Origin: Candidatus Neomarinimicrobiota bacterium
GTDB lineage: Bacteria; Fidelibacterota; UBA8477; JABMPR01
Assembly: GCA_016784545.1 (NCBI GenBank)
Contig: JADHUM010000044.1
Coordinates: 1 to 37,188, forward strand
DNA length: 37,188 bases
Direction: 5' to 3'
Under the pieces are notes generated by a model that was not told the DNA's origin, did not search any database, and saw nothing but the letters and a program-made list of their open reading frames with translations. The number at the start of each line of letters is the position of its first letter. Within the stretch, counting starts at the first letter, position 1. A program made the position numbers and the translations under genes. This document shows positions 23,910-32,551 of this stretch, in pieces.

Positions 23910-24500
23910 TTATTGTACCAGCGTTTTAAGATCGCTCCAGCAGGGCAGCGAATCAGACTTCAGGTCCTGCCACACAGATATTTCATACAATAAATCTACA
24001 TTTTGCACCAGGGTCAGCGTGGCCTGCCCCCTGAGTTGAGTCGGCAAAGGGGCTTCCGATTCTCCAAACGATAATGTCAAATAATAGTCCGTAATAATCT
24101 CATAGCGATCATCAATGGGTGATAATTGTTCAATTTCCCACTCAAGACGCTGAAGGCCCTCTGCATTGAGTGATTCGAACAGCTTGGTAATAAAGTTTTC
24201 CTCTTCCACATATCCCCAGTTGTCAAAAACACCGGGTTGGGAGCTGGCTACACCTTGATCTGGGAAAAAAGCAAAGGCCTCGCCTGTTTCATCGGAGTTG
24301 CCCAGGACATCAAGATGATAATTAAGCTTCTGGGCCGGGAAGGCATTGGCAAGATTTTGAAGTACAAATTCTGGTGACGTTGGAGGAACCCAGGCGTAGG
24401 GATCAAGAACATCAATAGGGGACTCTGAATCACGTGGGGTAAACAGTTCGCATCCTACCAGAAGAATCACTGCAAACAATGTAATTATAAACCATTTCAT
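23910..24500 (-). CDS. Lipoprotein of unknown function, paralogue of the next gene (2)
   Basis: About 196 residues from the ATG at 24500. The lipoprotein signal MKWFIITLFAVILLVGC ends in a good lipobox (LLVGC), which fixes the start; longer in-frame extension upstream lacks signal features. It has DPYAWVPPTSPEFVLQNLANAF, FDNWGYVEEENFITKLFESL, YEIITDYYLTL and a C-terminal YEISVWQDLKSD, the same order of motifs as the 174-residue neighbour. It is divergently transcribed from the reductase at 24594. No family name is recognised. Confidence 0.75.
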   Translation of the reverse strand: MKWFIITLFAVILLVGCELFTPRDSESPIDVLDPYAWVPPTSPEFVLQNLANAFPAQKLNYHLDVLGNSDETGEAFAFFPDQGVASSQPGVFDNWGYVEEENFITKLFESLNAEGLQRLEWEIEQLSPIDDRYEIITDYYLTLSFGESEAPLPTQLRGQATLTLVQNVDLLYEISVWQDLKSDSLPCWSDLKTLVQ

Positions 24501-24593
24501 TAGCTGAAAGTACACGATGTGAACCCAAAAACAAATCGAAGTTGTGCTTTTCTTATCTCCGGAGCTATTTTCCCGCATGGAGCACCCAAAAAC

Positions 24594-25226
24594 ATGAGAG
24601 TTTTCGCTTGTATGGCAACCACATCGGATGGCAAAATCGGACCGGCCGGAGTAGACCATTTTGTGGCCATCGGATCAAGATATGATATGGAAAATCTCAT
24701 CTCATTACGCGATGAGGCTGATGGCATTCTATTTGGAGCCAGCACTTTCAGAACCTGGCCCAAAGTTCATCGTGGAAACAACCCAGGCAAGAATGCTCAT
24801 CACTTCATCATGAGTCGCAGCCTGGATCTGGATTTTGAAGCCGAGCTTTTTCAGCATCCTGAAATACCTGTTACCATCTTCTCCGGTTCAGATAATGGTA
24901 AACCCAGACAACCCCCTCCCGATCATGTCAATATTGTTTCTATTCCTGATCAATCCGGACAAATGGATCAGATTCTGAGACATATCGCCACGTGTGATGT
25001 GAACGATTTACTGGTGGAAGGGGGCGGGCACATTCTTCACAAATTTATTACCGCCCAAATTCTTGATGAGCTTTATCTGACTTTGGTTCCCTCGGTGATT
25101 GGAGACGAGAAGGCGCCGGCCCTGTTGGGTGGACAGCGTCTGATAAAACCACCCCGCATAAAAATTCTGAGCAACAAACAGATCAAGAATGAAGTCTTTC
25201 TTCACCTCAAACTCGAGTACACCTAA
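24594..25226 (+). CDS. RibD C-terminal/dihydrofolate-reductase-like protein
   Basis: About 210 residues from the ATG at 24594 (GGAG upstream). It has the RibD_C/DHFR fold: RVFACMATTSDGKIGPAGVDHF at the start, ADGILFGASTFRTWP, a central HFIMSRSLDLDF, DVNDLLVEGGGHILHKFI (the G-G-x-x-L/I nucleotide-binding loop) and LYLTLVPSVIGDEKAPAL. Known relatives reduce the ribosyl of 5-amino-6-ribosylamino-uracil (riboflavin pathway) with NADPH; stand-alone members are often of unknown substrate. No deaminase domain is attached. It is on the plus strand with the secreted peptidase next downstream. Confidence 0.85.
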   Translation: MRVFACMATTSDGKIGPAGVDHFVAIGSRYDMENLISLRDEADGILFGASTFRTWPKVHRGNNPGKNAHHFIMSRSLDLDFEAELFQHPEIPVTIFSGSDNGKPRQPPPDHVNIVSIPDQSGQMDQILRHIATCDVNDLLVEGGGHILHKFITAQILDELYLTLVPSVIGDEKAPALLGGQRLIKPPRIKILSNKQIKNEVFLHLKLEYT

Positions 25227-25329
25227 AATCCTTATGGAAAGCTCTAATTCATATCTATGTTCATCCCCAAGCATGGGTTCTCATTCACAAACAAGTCATG
25301 ATACGTCTCGCCAAAGAGGAATCAGGTAC

Positions 25330-26670
25330 ATGAAACACCCTCTCATTATTTTTCTATTTCTGGTTTCGACTATCCTGGCTGACTACCCAGACCAGGCCAG
25401 GGTATCCAGGACAGCTGAAATGTGGGCTCACATCAGCAGCAACAGCAATGTCGTACTAAGTGAAGATGGGAAATCCTTACAATTAGCCGATGGGGTGGTT
25501 TCAGGATTCTTCACCTTAATTCCAGATACCCTTCCAGCCTCCTTTAACCGTGGACTTCCTTCATGGAATGGTGAGGCTCTTCATGAAGATTGTGGTTTCA
25601 AAATTTCCATGCGTTTTAAGTATAGCTCGACCTGGTCCCCCTGGTTAACCGTGGGCTATTGGAAAAATTATATCTGGCCATTCTATGGTTCGACCTCCTA
25701 TGCAGCAGGGGAAATTGACTATGATTATGTGGTCCTGGATGACTTTCATACGATCTGGCAGTGGCGTGTTGATTTTAAACGCCTGCAGGCCGACCATCCC
25801 TCTCCCTCCATTGACAAGCTCAGTTTTTATGTGAGTGACCAGGCTACCACTGACAACATGAACCTTTCGGCCATTGTGAATGATGACCCGCCTGAAATAT
25901 ATATCCCAACCAATTTTGTATGTCAGTACAACGTGGACCCTGAAATTGGCGGCAGCATCTGCTCACCCACATCTACTGTCCTGGCTATCCGCTCCTATGG
26001 TATAGAGGTGGATCCTTATGATTTTGCCGTTGATAACTATGATGATTACTGGAACCTCTTCGGCATATGGCCTCGAGCGGTTCAGAATGCGGCCGGACAC
26101 CAGTTGGATGGAGCTGTAACCCGGTACCGCACCTGGAGTCAGGCGTATGACACACTTGCTGCCGGCGGACGGGTTGTCATGTCGGTTGGACCCCCGCTTT
26201 ATTCGGGACACCTCATGATGTTGGCTGGCTTTGATAGCCAGGGTGATCCATTAGTTCATGATCCAGCACGGCAAAACGGTGAAGGTTATGAATACGGCAA
26301 AACGTCAATCTCCCAATCCTGGTTTACCAAGGGGGGTGTAGCCTACACCTTCTTCCCGGACGAAACGGTTGTTGCTCTGGACGAAAAAGAGAAAAATACA
26401 CAGCCCAATCAAATGGTCCTGCAACAGAATTTTCCAAATCCCTTTAATCCCTCAACCAGCTTGAGATTTTCAATACCTGCTGCGACATATCTTGAGTTGA
26501 GTGTATATGATTTAACTGGCAAGCTCATCGACGTTTTGATCAGCGATTACCTGCCGGCAGGAGACCATCAGCTCGTCTGGAATGCCAAGGATCAGGCCAG
26601 TGGGGTTTATCTTATACGGTTGGAGTCTGATTCTGAAACACAGATTAAGCGTATGACGCTTTTGAAGTAA
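25330..26670 (+). CDS. Secreted C39-like cysteine peptidase with type IX sorting domain
   Basis: A 446-residue protein starting at the ATG at 25330, with signal peptide about 1-17 (MKHPLIIFLFLVSTILA). The central part resembles Peptidase_C39_2: the nucleophile Cys211 in VDPEIGGSICSPTSTVLAI, a His294 in GPPLYSGHLMMLAGFDSQG and D311 in LVHDPARQ, in the family order Cys-His-Asp. Residues 363-446 form a T9SS type A sorting domain: LQQNFPNPFNPSTSLRFSIP, then LSVYDLTGKLIDVLI and GVYLIRLESDSETQIKRMTLLK. It should be exported by the Sec system and then passed through T9SS to the cell surface. Substrate unknown. The N-terminal 190 residues are a beta-rich region without a recognised name. Confidence 0.85.
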   Translation: MKHPLIIFLFLVSTILADYPDQARVSRTAEMWAHISSNSNVVLSEDGKSLQLADGVVSGFFTLIPDTLPASFNRGLPSWNGEALHEDCGFKISMRFKYSSTWSPWLTVGYWKNYIWPFYGSTSYAAGEIDYDYVVLDDFHTIWQWRVDFKRLQADHPSPSIDKLSFYVSDQATTDNMNLSAIVNDDPPEIYIPTNFVCQYNVDPEIGGSICSPTSTVLAIRSYGIEVDPYDFAVDNYDDYWNLFGIWPRAVQNAAGHQLDGAVTRYRTWSQAYDTLAAGGRVVMSVGPPLYSGHLMMLAGFDSQGDPLVHDPARQNGEGYEYGKTSISQSWFTKGGVAYTFFPDETVVALDEKEKNTQPNQMVLQQNFPNPFNPSTSLRFSIPAATYLELSVYDLTGKLIDVLISDYLPAGDHQLVWNAKDQASGVYLIRLESDSETQIKRMTLLK

Positions 26671-26691
26671 TCTCTATTTTCTCCTAACCTC

Positions 26692-28482
26692 TTAAAAAGG
26701 CCAGAAAATTGGCGCCATCACAGATGCAATTACCCAGAAAATAAAATTCAGGGGAGCACCGGCTTTCACATAATCCATAAACTGGTATTTTCCGGGACCA
26801 TAGACCATGAGATTGGTTTGATATCCAATGGGCGTCATAAAACTGGCTGATGCTGCATAACAGATGGTGAATATCAGTGGCCTGGAGTCGATACCCATGT
26901 TGTTTGCTGCTGCGATGGCAATGGGGGTCAACACAATGGCGGCGGCATTATTTGAAACAACTGCCGTGATGATGGCAGTGATTAAATAGAGGCTGGAAAG
27001 CAGCACATAAGGCGCAAGCCTGTCTGAAAAGACGCTGGCCATGGCGGTTACACTTGAACCGACCAAATGAGCTGCACCACTGGTTTCCATGGCGGTTCCA
27101 AAGGGAATAAAAGCCGCAATAAAGATAATGACGGGCCAATTAATAGCACTGTAGGCTTCCCGGGTTGAGATATGCTTTGTTACCAGGAGAAGAAAAGCCC
27201 CAGCCAGGGCAGCAGCCAGAATATCGACGAAGCCGGTGGCTGCCGACAGCATAATGATGGGAATAATGATGACGGCCAGCCAGCGGATCCTTTTTTTGCG
27301 CATATTAATTTCATGGTGCTGGAGGATAATCAAATCTGGATCATTGCGCATTTCTGCGATTTGGTCAGCAGGCATGAGCATGAGTAGGGTATCAGCAAAG
27401 CGGAGGCGTATATGGGCTATCTTTTGTTTGATCGTGCCACCCCTGCGACTGATTGCCAACACAAATGCTTGATATCTCTTCCTGAAATCCAGATCACTCA
27501 AGGTTTTATCGTAAAGCGTTGACTCTGGTCCGATCAGACCTTCAACCAAAACATTGTCACCTTCCTGGAGTTCATCTTCGCCCAGTTTTACATCCGAAAG
27601 TGCCAGGACCTTTTCCTGTTGGTGAAATTTTAAAAATTTATCTATGGCACCTTTGGTCAGTAAAATGTCGCCCTGTCTAAGTGTGAGTTCACCTACATTG
27701 CCAGCCAGGTGAACACCATCACGAATGATATCCAGCACCGTAATTTCATAACGTTCATTGACCTGTCGCTCTCGACAATTCGATCCAATGAGGGGTGAGC
27801 CCTCGTCAATCTTGAACTCAGTGAGATAGGTCGACATGTGGTATTTACCCACCAGGGTGCTCACTGGAGCTCGGGACGGCAACAGGCGGGGCAAAACAAA
27901 CAGACTATAGATGGATCCCACCACAAGAAAGACAAGCCCCAGAGGTAAAAACTCAAACATACCAAGTGCCGGTAAGCCGTGGTCTTCACCAACAGCGCTG
28001 ACAAGCAGGTTGGTTGAGGTTCCAATAAGTGTAATGGTGCCACCATAGATGGCTGCATAGGAGAGGGGTATAAGTAATTTAGAGGGCGAAATTCTAAATT
28101 TTGAGGCCATATGCATGGCAACTGGGATAAAAATGGCCACAGCCGCCACATTATTGATAAAACCAGAAAAAAGGCTTACAGTAACAAAGAATAACCCTAT
28201 TCCCAGCCACTTCACCTTGTTTTCCAGCTCTATAAAATATTTGGCGAAATTTTCAAGGATACCGGTTTTAACCAGGGCGTGGCTCAACACAAACATTACT
28301 GCAACCGTGAGAACGGCCTTGTTACTAAACCCGGCAATAGCTTGATCGCTATCTACATAGCCCGTGAACCACAGCACCAGCAGCAGACCCAAACCCAGAA
28401 CATCAATGGGGATGACCTCCAGAACCAGAAGCACCAGCACGAGAATCATCAGGACAAATATTCCTGTTATTTCAAAACCCAT
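26692..28482 (-). CDS. SLC13/DASS-type anion permease with two RCK_C (TrkA-C) domains
   Basis: A 596-residue transporter. N- and C-terminal membrane halves (about 1-200 and 400-596) carry AVLTVAVMFVLSHALVKTG, SGFINNVAAVAIFIPVA and, in the second half, AVVSNNAAAIVLTPIAIA and FMTPIGYQTNLMVYGPG, the paired N-N and T-x-N motifs of the DASS family. Two RCK_C regulatory domains lie between (about 220-290 and 300-390; PLIGSNCRERQVNERYEI, and VEGLIGPESTLYDKTLSDLD). This architecture belongs to bacterial sulfate/dicarboxylate-type permeases, but the substrate is not clear. It is convergent with the peptidase gene. Confidence 0.85.
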   Translation of the reverse strand: MGFEITGIFVLMILVLVLLVLEVIPIDVLGLGLLLVLWFTGYVDSDQAIAGFSNKAVLTVAVMFVLSHALVKTGILENFAKYFIELENKVKWLGIGLFFVTVSLFSGFINNVAAVAIFIPVAMHMASKFRISPSKLLIPLSYAAIYGGTITLIGTSTNLLVSAVGEDHGLPALGMFEFLPLGLVFLVVGSIYSLFVLPRLLPSRAPVSTLVGKYHMSTYLTEFKIDEGSPLIGSNCRERQVNERYEITVLDIIRDGVHLAGNVGELTLRQGDILLTKGAIDKFLKFHQQEKVLALSDVKLGEDELQEGDNVLVEGLIGPESTLYDKTLSDLDFRKRYQAFVLAISRRGGTIKQKIAHIRLRFADTLLMLMPADQIAEMRNDPDLIILQHHEINMRKKRIRWLAVIIIPIIMLSAATGFVDILAAALAGAFLLLVTKHISTREAYSAINWPVIIFIAAFIPFGTAMETSGAAHLVGSSVTAMASVFSDRLAPYVLLSSLYLITAIITAVVSNNAAAIVLTPIAIAAANNMGIDSRPLIFTICYAASASFMTPIGYQTNLMVYGPGKYQFMDYVKAGAPLNFIFWVIASVMAPIFWPF

Positions 28483-28794
28483 AATTCTCCTTTCTGACTG
28501 GCTTTAGCACGTTATATGTGAGCACCAAATGAGCTCTCCCCCGGGTGTCAGGCATGGTTAATTACCCCAGATAAACAAACTTATTGTGTTTAAATAACTT
28601 GGGCAAGCAAAATCGGATTTAGCGCCTCTATTTTCTATGGCTGTGTATTTGCCAAAGCGCTTTCAAAAATCGGGAAAGCCCAGGAATTCCCATATTCTAA
28701 ATCACAAGGAAAAAGCTTGGTGGGTCTTGGCTGTTTGTTAAATTCGGCACTGATATCAAAAGGATATAAATCCATACAGAATGAGGAAGCACAC
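28483..28794. other. 312-nt intergenic leader between divergent permease and FecR-protein genes
   Basis: No gene or RNA is recognised. It must carry both promoters. AT-rich, with a TGATATCA palindrome and a GAGGAAG ribosome binding site immediately before the ATG at 28795. No promoter elements could be assigned with confidence. Confidence 0.5.
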
Positions 28795-31053
28795 ATGAAA
28801 AGAATTGTTACCCTATTAGTCTTTGCTCTGGTTTTGGCCAGCGGCGTTTACGCCGAGAAGGTCGCGGTGATCTCCAAGGTTCAAGGTGATGTCTTGATAC
28901 AAAAGGCAGAAGATTTCGATTATAACACCCCTGTAACCATGGGAATGATCCTGGAAAACAATGATCAGATCAAAGTAAATGACGGTTTTGCCGTGATGTT
29001 GCTTCTTGATGATAAAAGCCAAGTAAAGCTTCGCGAGAATTCAGAAGTCGCTATCGCCCTTGTAGAAGACATTGGTGGAACCGGTTACCATGTTCGTCTC
29101 GAATATGGTCAAGCCCTTACAAAATATGAAAAGGGTGCTGATTTCGGTTTTCAACTCCATACACCAACTTCTGTTGCCTCCATTAAAGGAACTGCGTTCT
29201 GGACCATAACTGACCCCGAAACAGGTGATCAAGTGATTGTCACTGAAGGTCAGGTCGATGTGATGAATAACCTCACCGGTATGATCAGCACGGCTGGTCC
29301 CGGTCAAACGGTTAGCTCTACCACTGATGGATATATTCAGACAGGTGAGACTGAAGAGGGGTCGATTCCTCAAGACCCTGAAGAAGAGACACCTGCAGTG
29401 GAAGAAGAAACTGGTGATGCTGGATCAGATTCCACAGCAACAGAAACCGAAATGGTTGAAGAAGAGGGTGACACAACAACTGATGATATGCCACCAGTGC
29501 CCCCGTCAGCTGTAGCAGAAACAACACCAGAGGCTGAAGAAGAAGAGGCTGAACAAGATGGCGGTGGTGGTGGCGGTCTTGCCATGGATGCTGGTTTTGG
29601 TGCGGTTACCATTGATGGTCAGCTCTATAACCAGATCGCCTTACGCCCAGATTTTTCAATCGGTAAATTCGGGATTGGTCTGGATGTGGTTATCTACATG
29701 GATCAGGATGGAAATATTCGAAAAGATGAGTGGAATGACGCCAAGGATGTCATTGACAAAATTATGTATGTCCGCTGGGGCGAACCTGGTGATCCCCTTT
29801 ATGTCCGAGTGGGAACTCTTGAAAATGTAGTTCTCGGATATGGGTTGTTTATGAATGGTTATTCAAACATGATGGAATACCCCTCTGTTAGAAAGACGGG
29901 ACATCATATTGGTTTTAAACTCGGGAATTTTGGAATTGAAAATGTCGTCGCCAATTACAAGGAGTTTTCTTTTAGTGGGGAGAGCACCGGCCTGGGAATC
30001 ATGGGTTTACGTGGAACCTTTTCACTAGGAAAACTCACTTTTGGCAGCACTGTTGTTATGGACAATAATCAGTACCTGGGTCTGAAGGATGATGATGGGG
30101 ATTATATCCCCAATCTGGTGGATGATTTTCCCGATGATGCCGCTTATTCTAAGGATACAGATGGGGATGGACGCCCAGATGCATCGGATGATGAATGGGA
30201 TATTGACGGTGATGGTAAAACAGATAATTACACGCCAGATCCCACCAGAAATTGGGATGATGAAATCACACGCAAACCAGATCCCTTTGATATCAGCGAA
30301 AACCCCAGTACTGTGGGGGGTGTAAGCGTTGATATGGCCTACCCCATTCTCAATATGGACAAGCTGAAGCTGATCATCTTTGCAGAGGCTGGTCAGTATT
30401 TTGGTACTGCTGACTCCATGTATTATGACGATAATGATGTGATTCGAAAGAAAGAAGTGCTTTATGGCATGGGCGCAACAGCTCCTGGTCTACGTGCACA
30501 GATATTTAATTTCCTCACAGCCAGTCTGGAATTCAGAATTACTCCTACAGGCAACTTTATCTACGGTTTGTTTGATCGCAACTATGATCTGGAGAGAGTT
30601 GGTTTCGTCAACTATGCCGGAATGGGATTAACACCACGTACCCGTTATGAAAAGCTCTATGATAATCCATCCATGATGGGTGTTTTTGGTAGTCTCGGTG
30701 CCGACCTTTTTGGGTTGGTAACTTTGCAGGCTGGCTATCAGCACATGGCTTCGGGAGATGATGTCGTTAAGGGTATTCAGGGTTCCATCGGTCTCGCACC
30801 AAACCTAATTCCAAAGATACAAGGAGCTAATGCCTATATCCTGCGTATGAATGTTGATGATCCCTTTGATATTGTCAGCGAAGGAACCTTGCTGGGATAC
30901 AAAGTGACGGTTGGTCTGGGTGGTGGAGCCACACTGACCTGGGACTTCCGTCAGAGCTACATTGATCTGAATGGTGACGGTGAAATTGATACCGGATCCG
31001 GTTCAGGCGAAGTTGTTGCTCAGACAAGCATCGAAACTGGCTTTTCTTTCTAG
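28795..31053 (+). CDS. FecR-domain protein with TSP3-like calcium repeats and C-terminal beta-barrel-like region
   Basis: About 752 residues from the ATG at 28795 (GAGGAAG upstream; this start gives a clean signal peptide MKRIVTLLVFALVLASGVYA). Residues 21-140 are a FecR/ferric-dicitrate-regulator-type domain (VISKVQGDVLIQK, DKSQVKLRENSEVAIA, GSIKGT-like TSVASIKGTAFWTI). A long acidic Glu/Thr/Pro linker (about 180-255) and a Gly7 run follow. Next come D-rich Ca-binding repeats of the thrombospondin type 3 class (DDDGDYIPNLVDDFPDD, DTDGDGRPD, DIDGDGKTD) near 425-480. The rest is rich in alternating aromatic and glycine residues, consistent with a barrel in the outer membrane. FecR domains normally sense signals in the periplasm; here the layout suggests a structural surface protein. 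A terminator follows at 31079. Confidence 0.75.
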   Translation: MKRIVTLLVFALVLASGVYAEKVAVISKVQGDVLIQKAEDFDYNTPVTMGMILENNDQIKVNDGFAVMLLLDDKSQVKLRENSEVAIALVEDIGGTGYHVRLEYGQALTKYEKGADFGFQLHTPTSVASIKGTAFWTITDPETGDQVIVTEGQVDVMNNLTGMISTAGPGQTVSSTTDGYIQTGETEEGSIPQDPEEETPAVEEETGDAGSDSTATETEMVEEEGDTTTDDMPPVPPSAVAETTPEAEEEEAEQDGGGGGGLAMDAGFGAVTIDGQLYNQIALRPDFSIGKFGIGLDVVIYMDQDGNIRKDEWNDAKDVIDKIMYVRWGEPGDPLYVRVGTLENVVLGYGLFMNGYSNMMEYPSVRKTGHHIGFKLGNFGIENVVANYKEFSFSGESTGLGIMGLRGTFSLGKLTFGSTVVMDNNQYLGLKDDDGDYIPNLVDDFPDDAAYSKDTDGDGRPDASDDEWDIDGDGKTDNYTPDPTRNWDDEITRKPDPFDISENPSTVGGVSVDMAYPILNMDKLKLIIFAEAGQYFGTADSMYYDDNDVIRKKEVLYGMGATAPGLRAQIFNFLTASLEFRITPTGNFIYGLFDRNYDLERVGFVNYAGMGLTPRTRYEKLYDNPSMMGVFGSLGADLFGLVTLQAGYQHMASGDDVVKGIQGSIGLAPNLIPKIQGANAYILRMNVDDPFDIVSEGTLLGYKVTVGLGGGATLTWDFRQSYIDLNGDGEIDTGSGSGEVVAQTSIETGFSF

Positions 31054-31078
31054 ATACAACACCGCTTTGCATAAATCA

Positions 31079-31108
31079 AACGCCCTGCTTTTGCGGGGCG
31101 TTTTTTTT
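31079..31108 (+). terminator. Rho-independent terminator after the FecR-domain gene
   Basis: AACGCCC-loop-GGGGCGTT followed by eight T. GC-rich stem, T-run on the plus strand, 26 nt after the stop codon. Confidence 0.9.
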
Positions 31109-31223
31109 GACATCCTTTTTTAGCCAGACATCGAGAGGTGTGACCCTTTGGCGAAAAAAAAGCCGCTCGCCGGAGCTTTGGAGTACCTTGCCCTCATGAC
31201 ACACACTTAAGGAAGGACTCCTG

Positions 31224-32471
31224 ATGAAAACAAGTAAATCGATATTGCTTCTGGTGGGATTGTTGGCGATTTCAACCATGATCCTGGCCCAGCCAAAGAC
31301 ATCAATTGAAACCACAAAGATGTCAGAGACCCTGTATCATTTTAAGGTCACCACTTTTTATCCCGTTAGTACACTTGCCTCCATTGGACCTGACGGCATT
31401 CTGCTGGTAGATCCCGGCATGGAGCAATCCCACACAGAACTCATGAAAGCTCTGGCAGAACTGAGTGACATGAACGTGGTCAAGGTAATCAACACCCACT
31501 CCCATGATCATCACACCAGTATGAATAAATACCTTGGTGAAACGGCTCAAATTGTGGCCCATGCGGCGAGCACAGAGCTCATGCAGGGTGATCTTGACGT
31601 CCTGGTTGAGTGGCCTCAAAAAGCCTTCCCTTCAATATCTATTGATGATGATACCAGCTTTACCTTTAACGGAGAGGAAATCAGATTGATTCCAGTAGCC
31701 GGGGGACATTGCAAAGATGACCTCCTGGTATATTTTCCCCAATCAAAAGTCGCCTGCACTGGTGGTGTTCTCAAATCGGGTTCCTACCCCATGGTTGATT
31801 TTGCCCGTGGCGGTGATTTTAGAGGCTTTCCGGAACTGGCCCGTAAAGCACTTTCTTTTTTCCCTGGGGATGTAACTTTTATTCAATCCCATGGCGATAA
31901 TTTCAATTATACCCAAGCCACCGAATATGTGGAACGACTGGAAAAAAGTGTCCCCCTGATCAAGAGGGCCGTGACTGCTGGAAAAACCCCAAAAAACATG
32001 ATTGATGAAAACATTCTTTCAGTACTGGCAGATGACGATCATGCATACCCAAACCAGGGCTTTTGGATTCAAACAGTCAATCGAGGATTAACCATGAAAA
32101 ATAACGGAGTGAAAAAGTCTTTAACCGCTCCTCTTTTTCATGCCCTACAAAAAGGCACGGGAAGCGATGCCATCAAAGTCTATCGAGACTTAAAAAAATC
32201 GAATCCTGACGACTATGGTTTTAATGAAAACGCTCTCAACATGCTGGGCTATTATTTGATTGGAAAAGACCGCCTGGATGATGCTATAAATATTTTCAAA
32301 CTAAATGTGAAAGAATACCCCAAGTCTTTCAATGTCTATGATAGTCTTGGAGAGGCCTATATGAACCAGGGCGATATTCGGCGAGCAAAACGATACTATA
32401 AGAAGTCTATTCGCATCAATCCAGACAACCAAAACGGCATCGACATGTTGGAAAAGATGTCCTCTATATAA
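31224..32471 (+). CDS. Secreted metallo-beta-lactamase-fold hydrolase with TPR tail; altered metal site
   Basis: A 415-residue protein with signal peptide (about 1-22, ILAQ). The MBL motif NTHSHDHHTSM (H92, H94, D95, H96/H97) is intact, with a further metal His162 in VAGGHCKDDLL and His223 in IQSHGDNF. The bridging metal Asp that normally follows in a G-D-x-[LF] motif is replaced: VACTG-G181-VLKSG. Residues about 310-415 hold TPR-like repeats (YDSLGEAYMNQGDIRRAKRYYKKSIRINPDN). Enzymes of this fold hydrolyse esters, lactones or thioesters; loss of the bridging Asp makes the catalytic status uncertain. A good AAGGAAGGA precedes the ATG. Confidence 0.85.
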   Translation: MKTSKSILLLVGLLAISTMILAQPKTSIETTKMSETLYHFKVTTFYPVSTLASIGPDGILLVDPGMEQSHTELMKALAELSDMNVVKVINTHSHDHHTSMNKYLGETAQIVAHAASTELMQGDLDVLVEWPQKAFPSISIDDDTSFTFNGEEIRLIPVAGGHCKDDLLVYFPQSKVACTGGVLKSGSYPMVDFARGGDFRGFPELARKALSFFPGDVTFIQSHGDNFNYTQATEYVERLEKSVPLIKRAVTAGKTPKNMIDENILSVLADDDHAYPNQGFWIQTVNRGLTMKNNGVKKSLTAPLFHALQKGTGSDAIKVYRDLKKSNPDDYGFNENALNMLGYYLIGKDRLDDAINIFKLNVKEYPKSFNVYDSLGEAYMNQGDIRRAKRYYKKSIRINPDNQNGIDMLEKMSSI

Positions 32472-32504
32472 ATACAACTCCACGACATGCGTGATAAAAA
32501 GAAG

Positions 32505-32527
32505 AGGCCTCGAAAATCGAGGCCTCC
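32505..32527. terminator. Bidirectional terminator between convergent genes
   Basis: Perfect 10-bp stem GAGGCCTCGA/TCGAGGCCTC with loop AAA. A TTCTTTTT run follows on the minus strand (closing the selenoprotein gene) and a shorter T-rich tract on the plus strand (closing the MBL-fold gene). Confidence 0.9.
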
Positions 32528-32551
32528 TTCATTTCTCAATGTAGAATCAGT

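Noticed and set aside
25189-25329. Longer N-terminus for the C39-like peptidase
   Set aside because: It overlaps the reductase gene and hides the signal peptide; the ATG at 25330 gives a clean signal.
28795-29230. FecR domain as part of an anti-sigma/sigma iron-uptake switch
   Set aside because: No ECF sigma gene is nearby, the TonB receptor is 3 kb away behind other genes, and the protein continues into a surface-type architecture.
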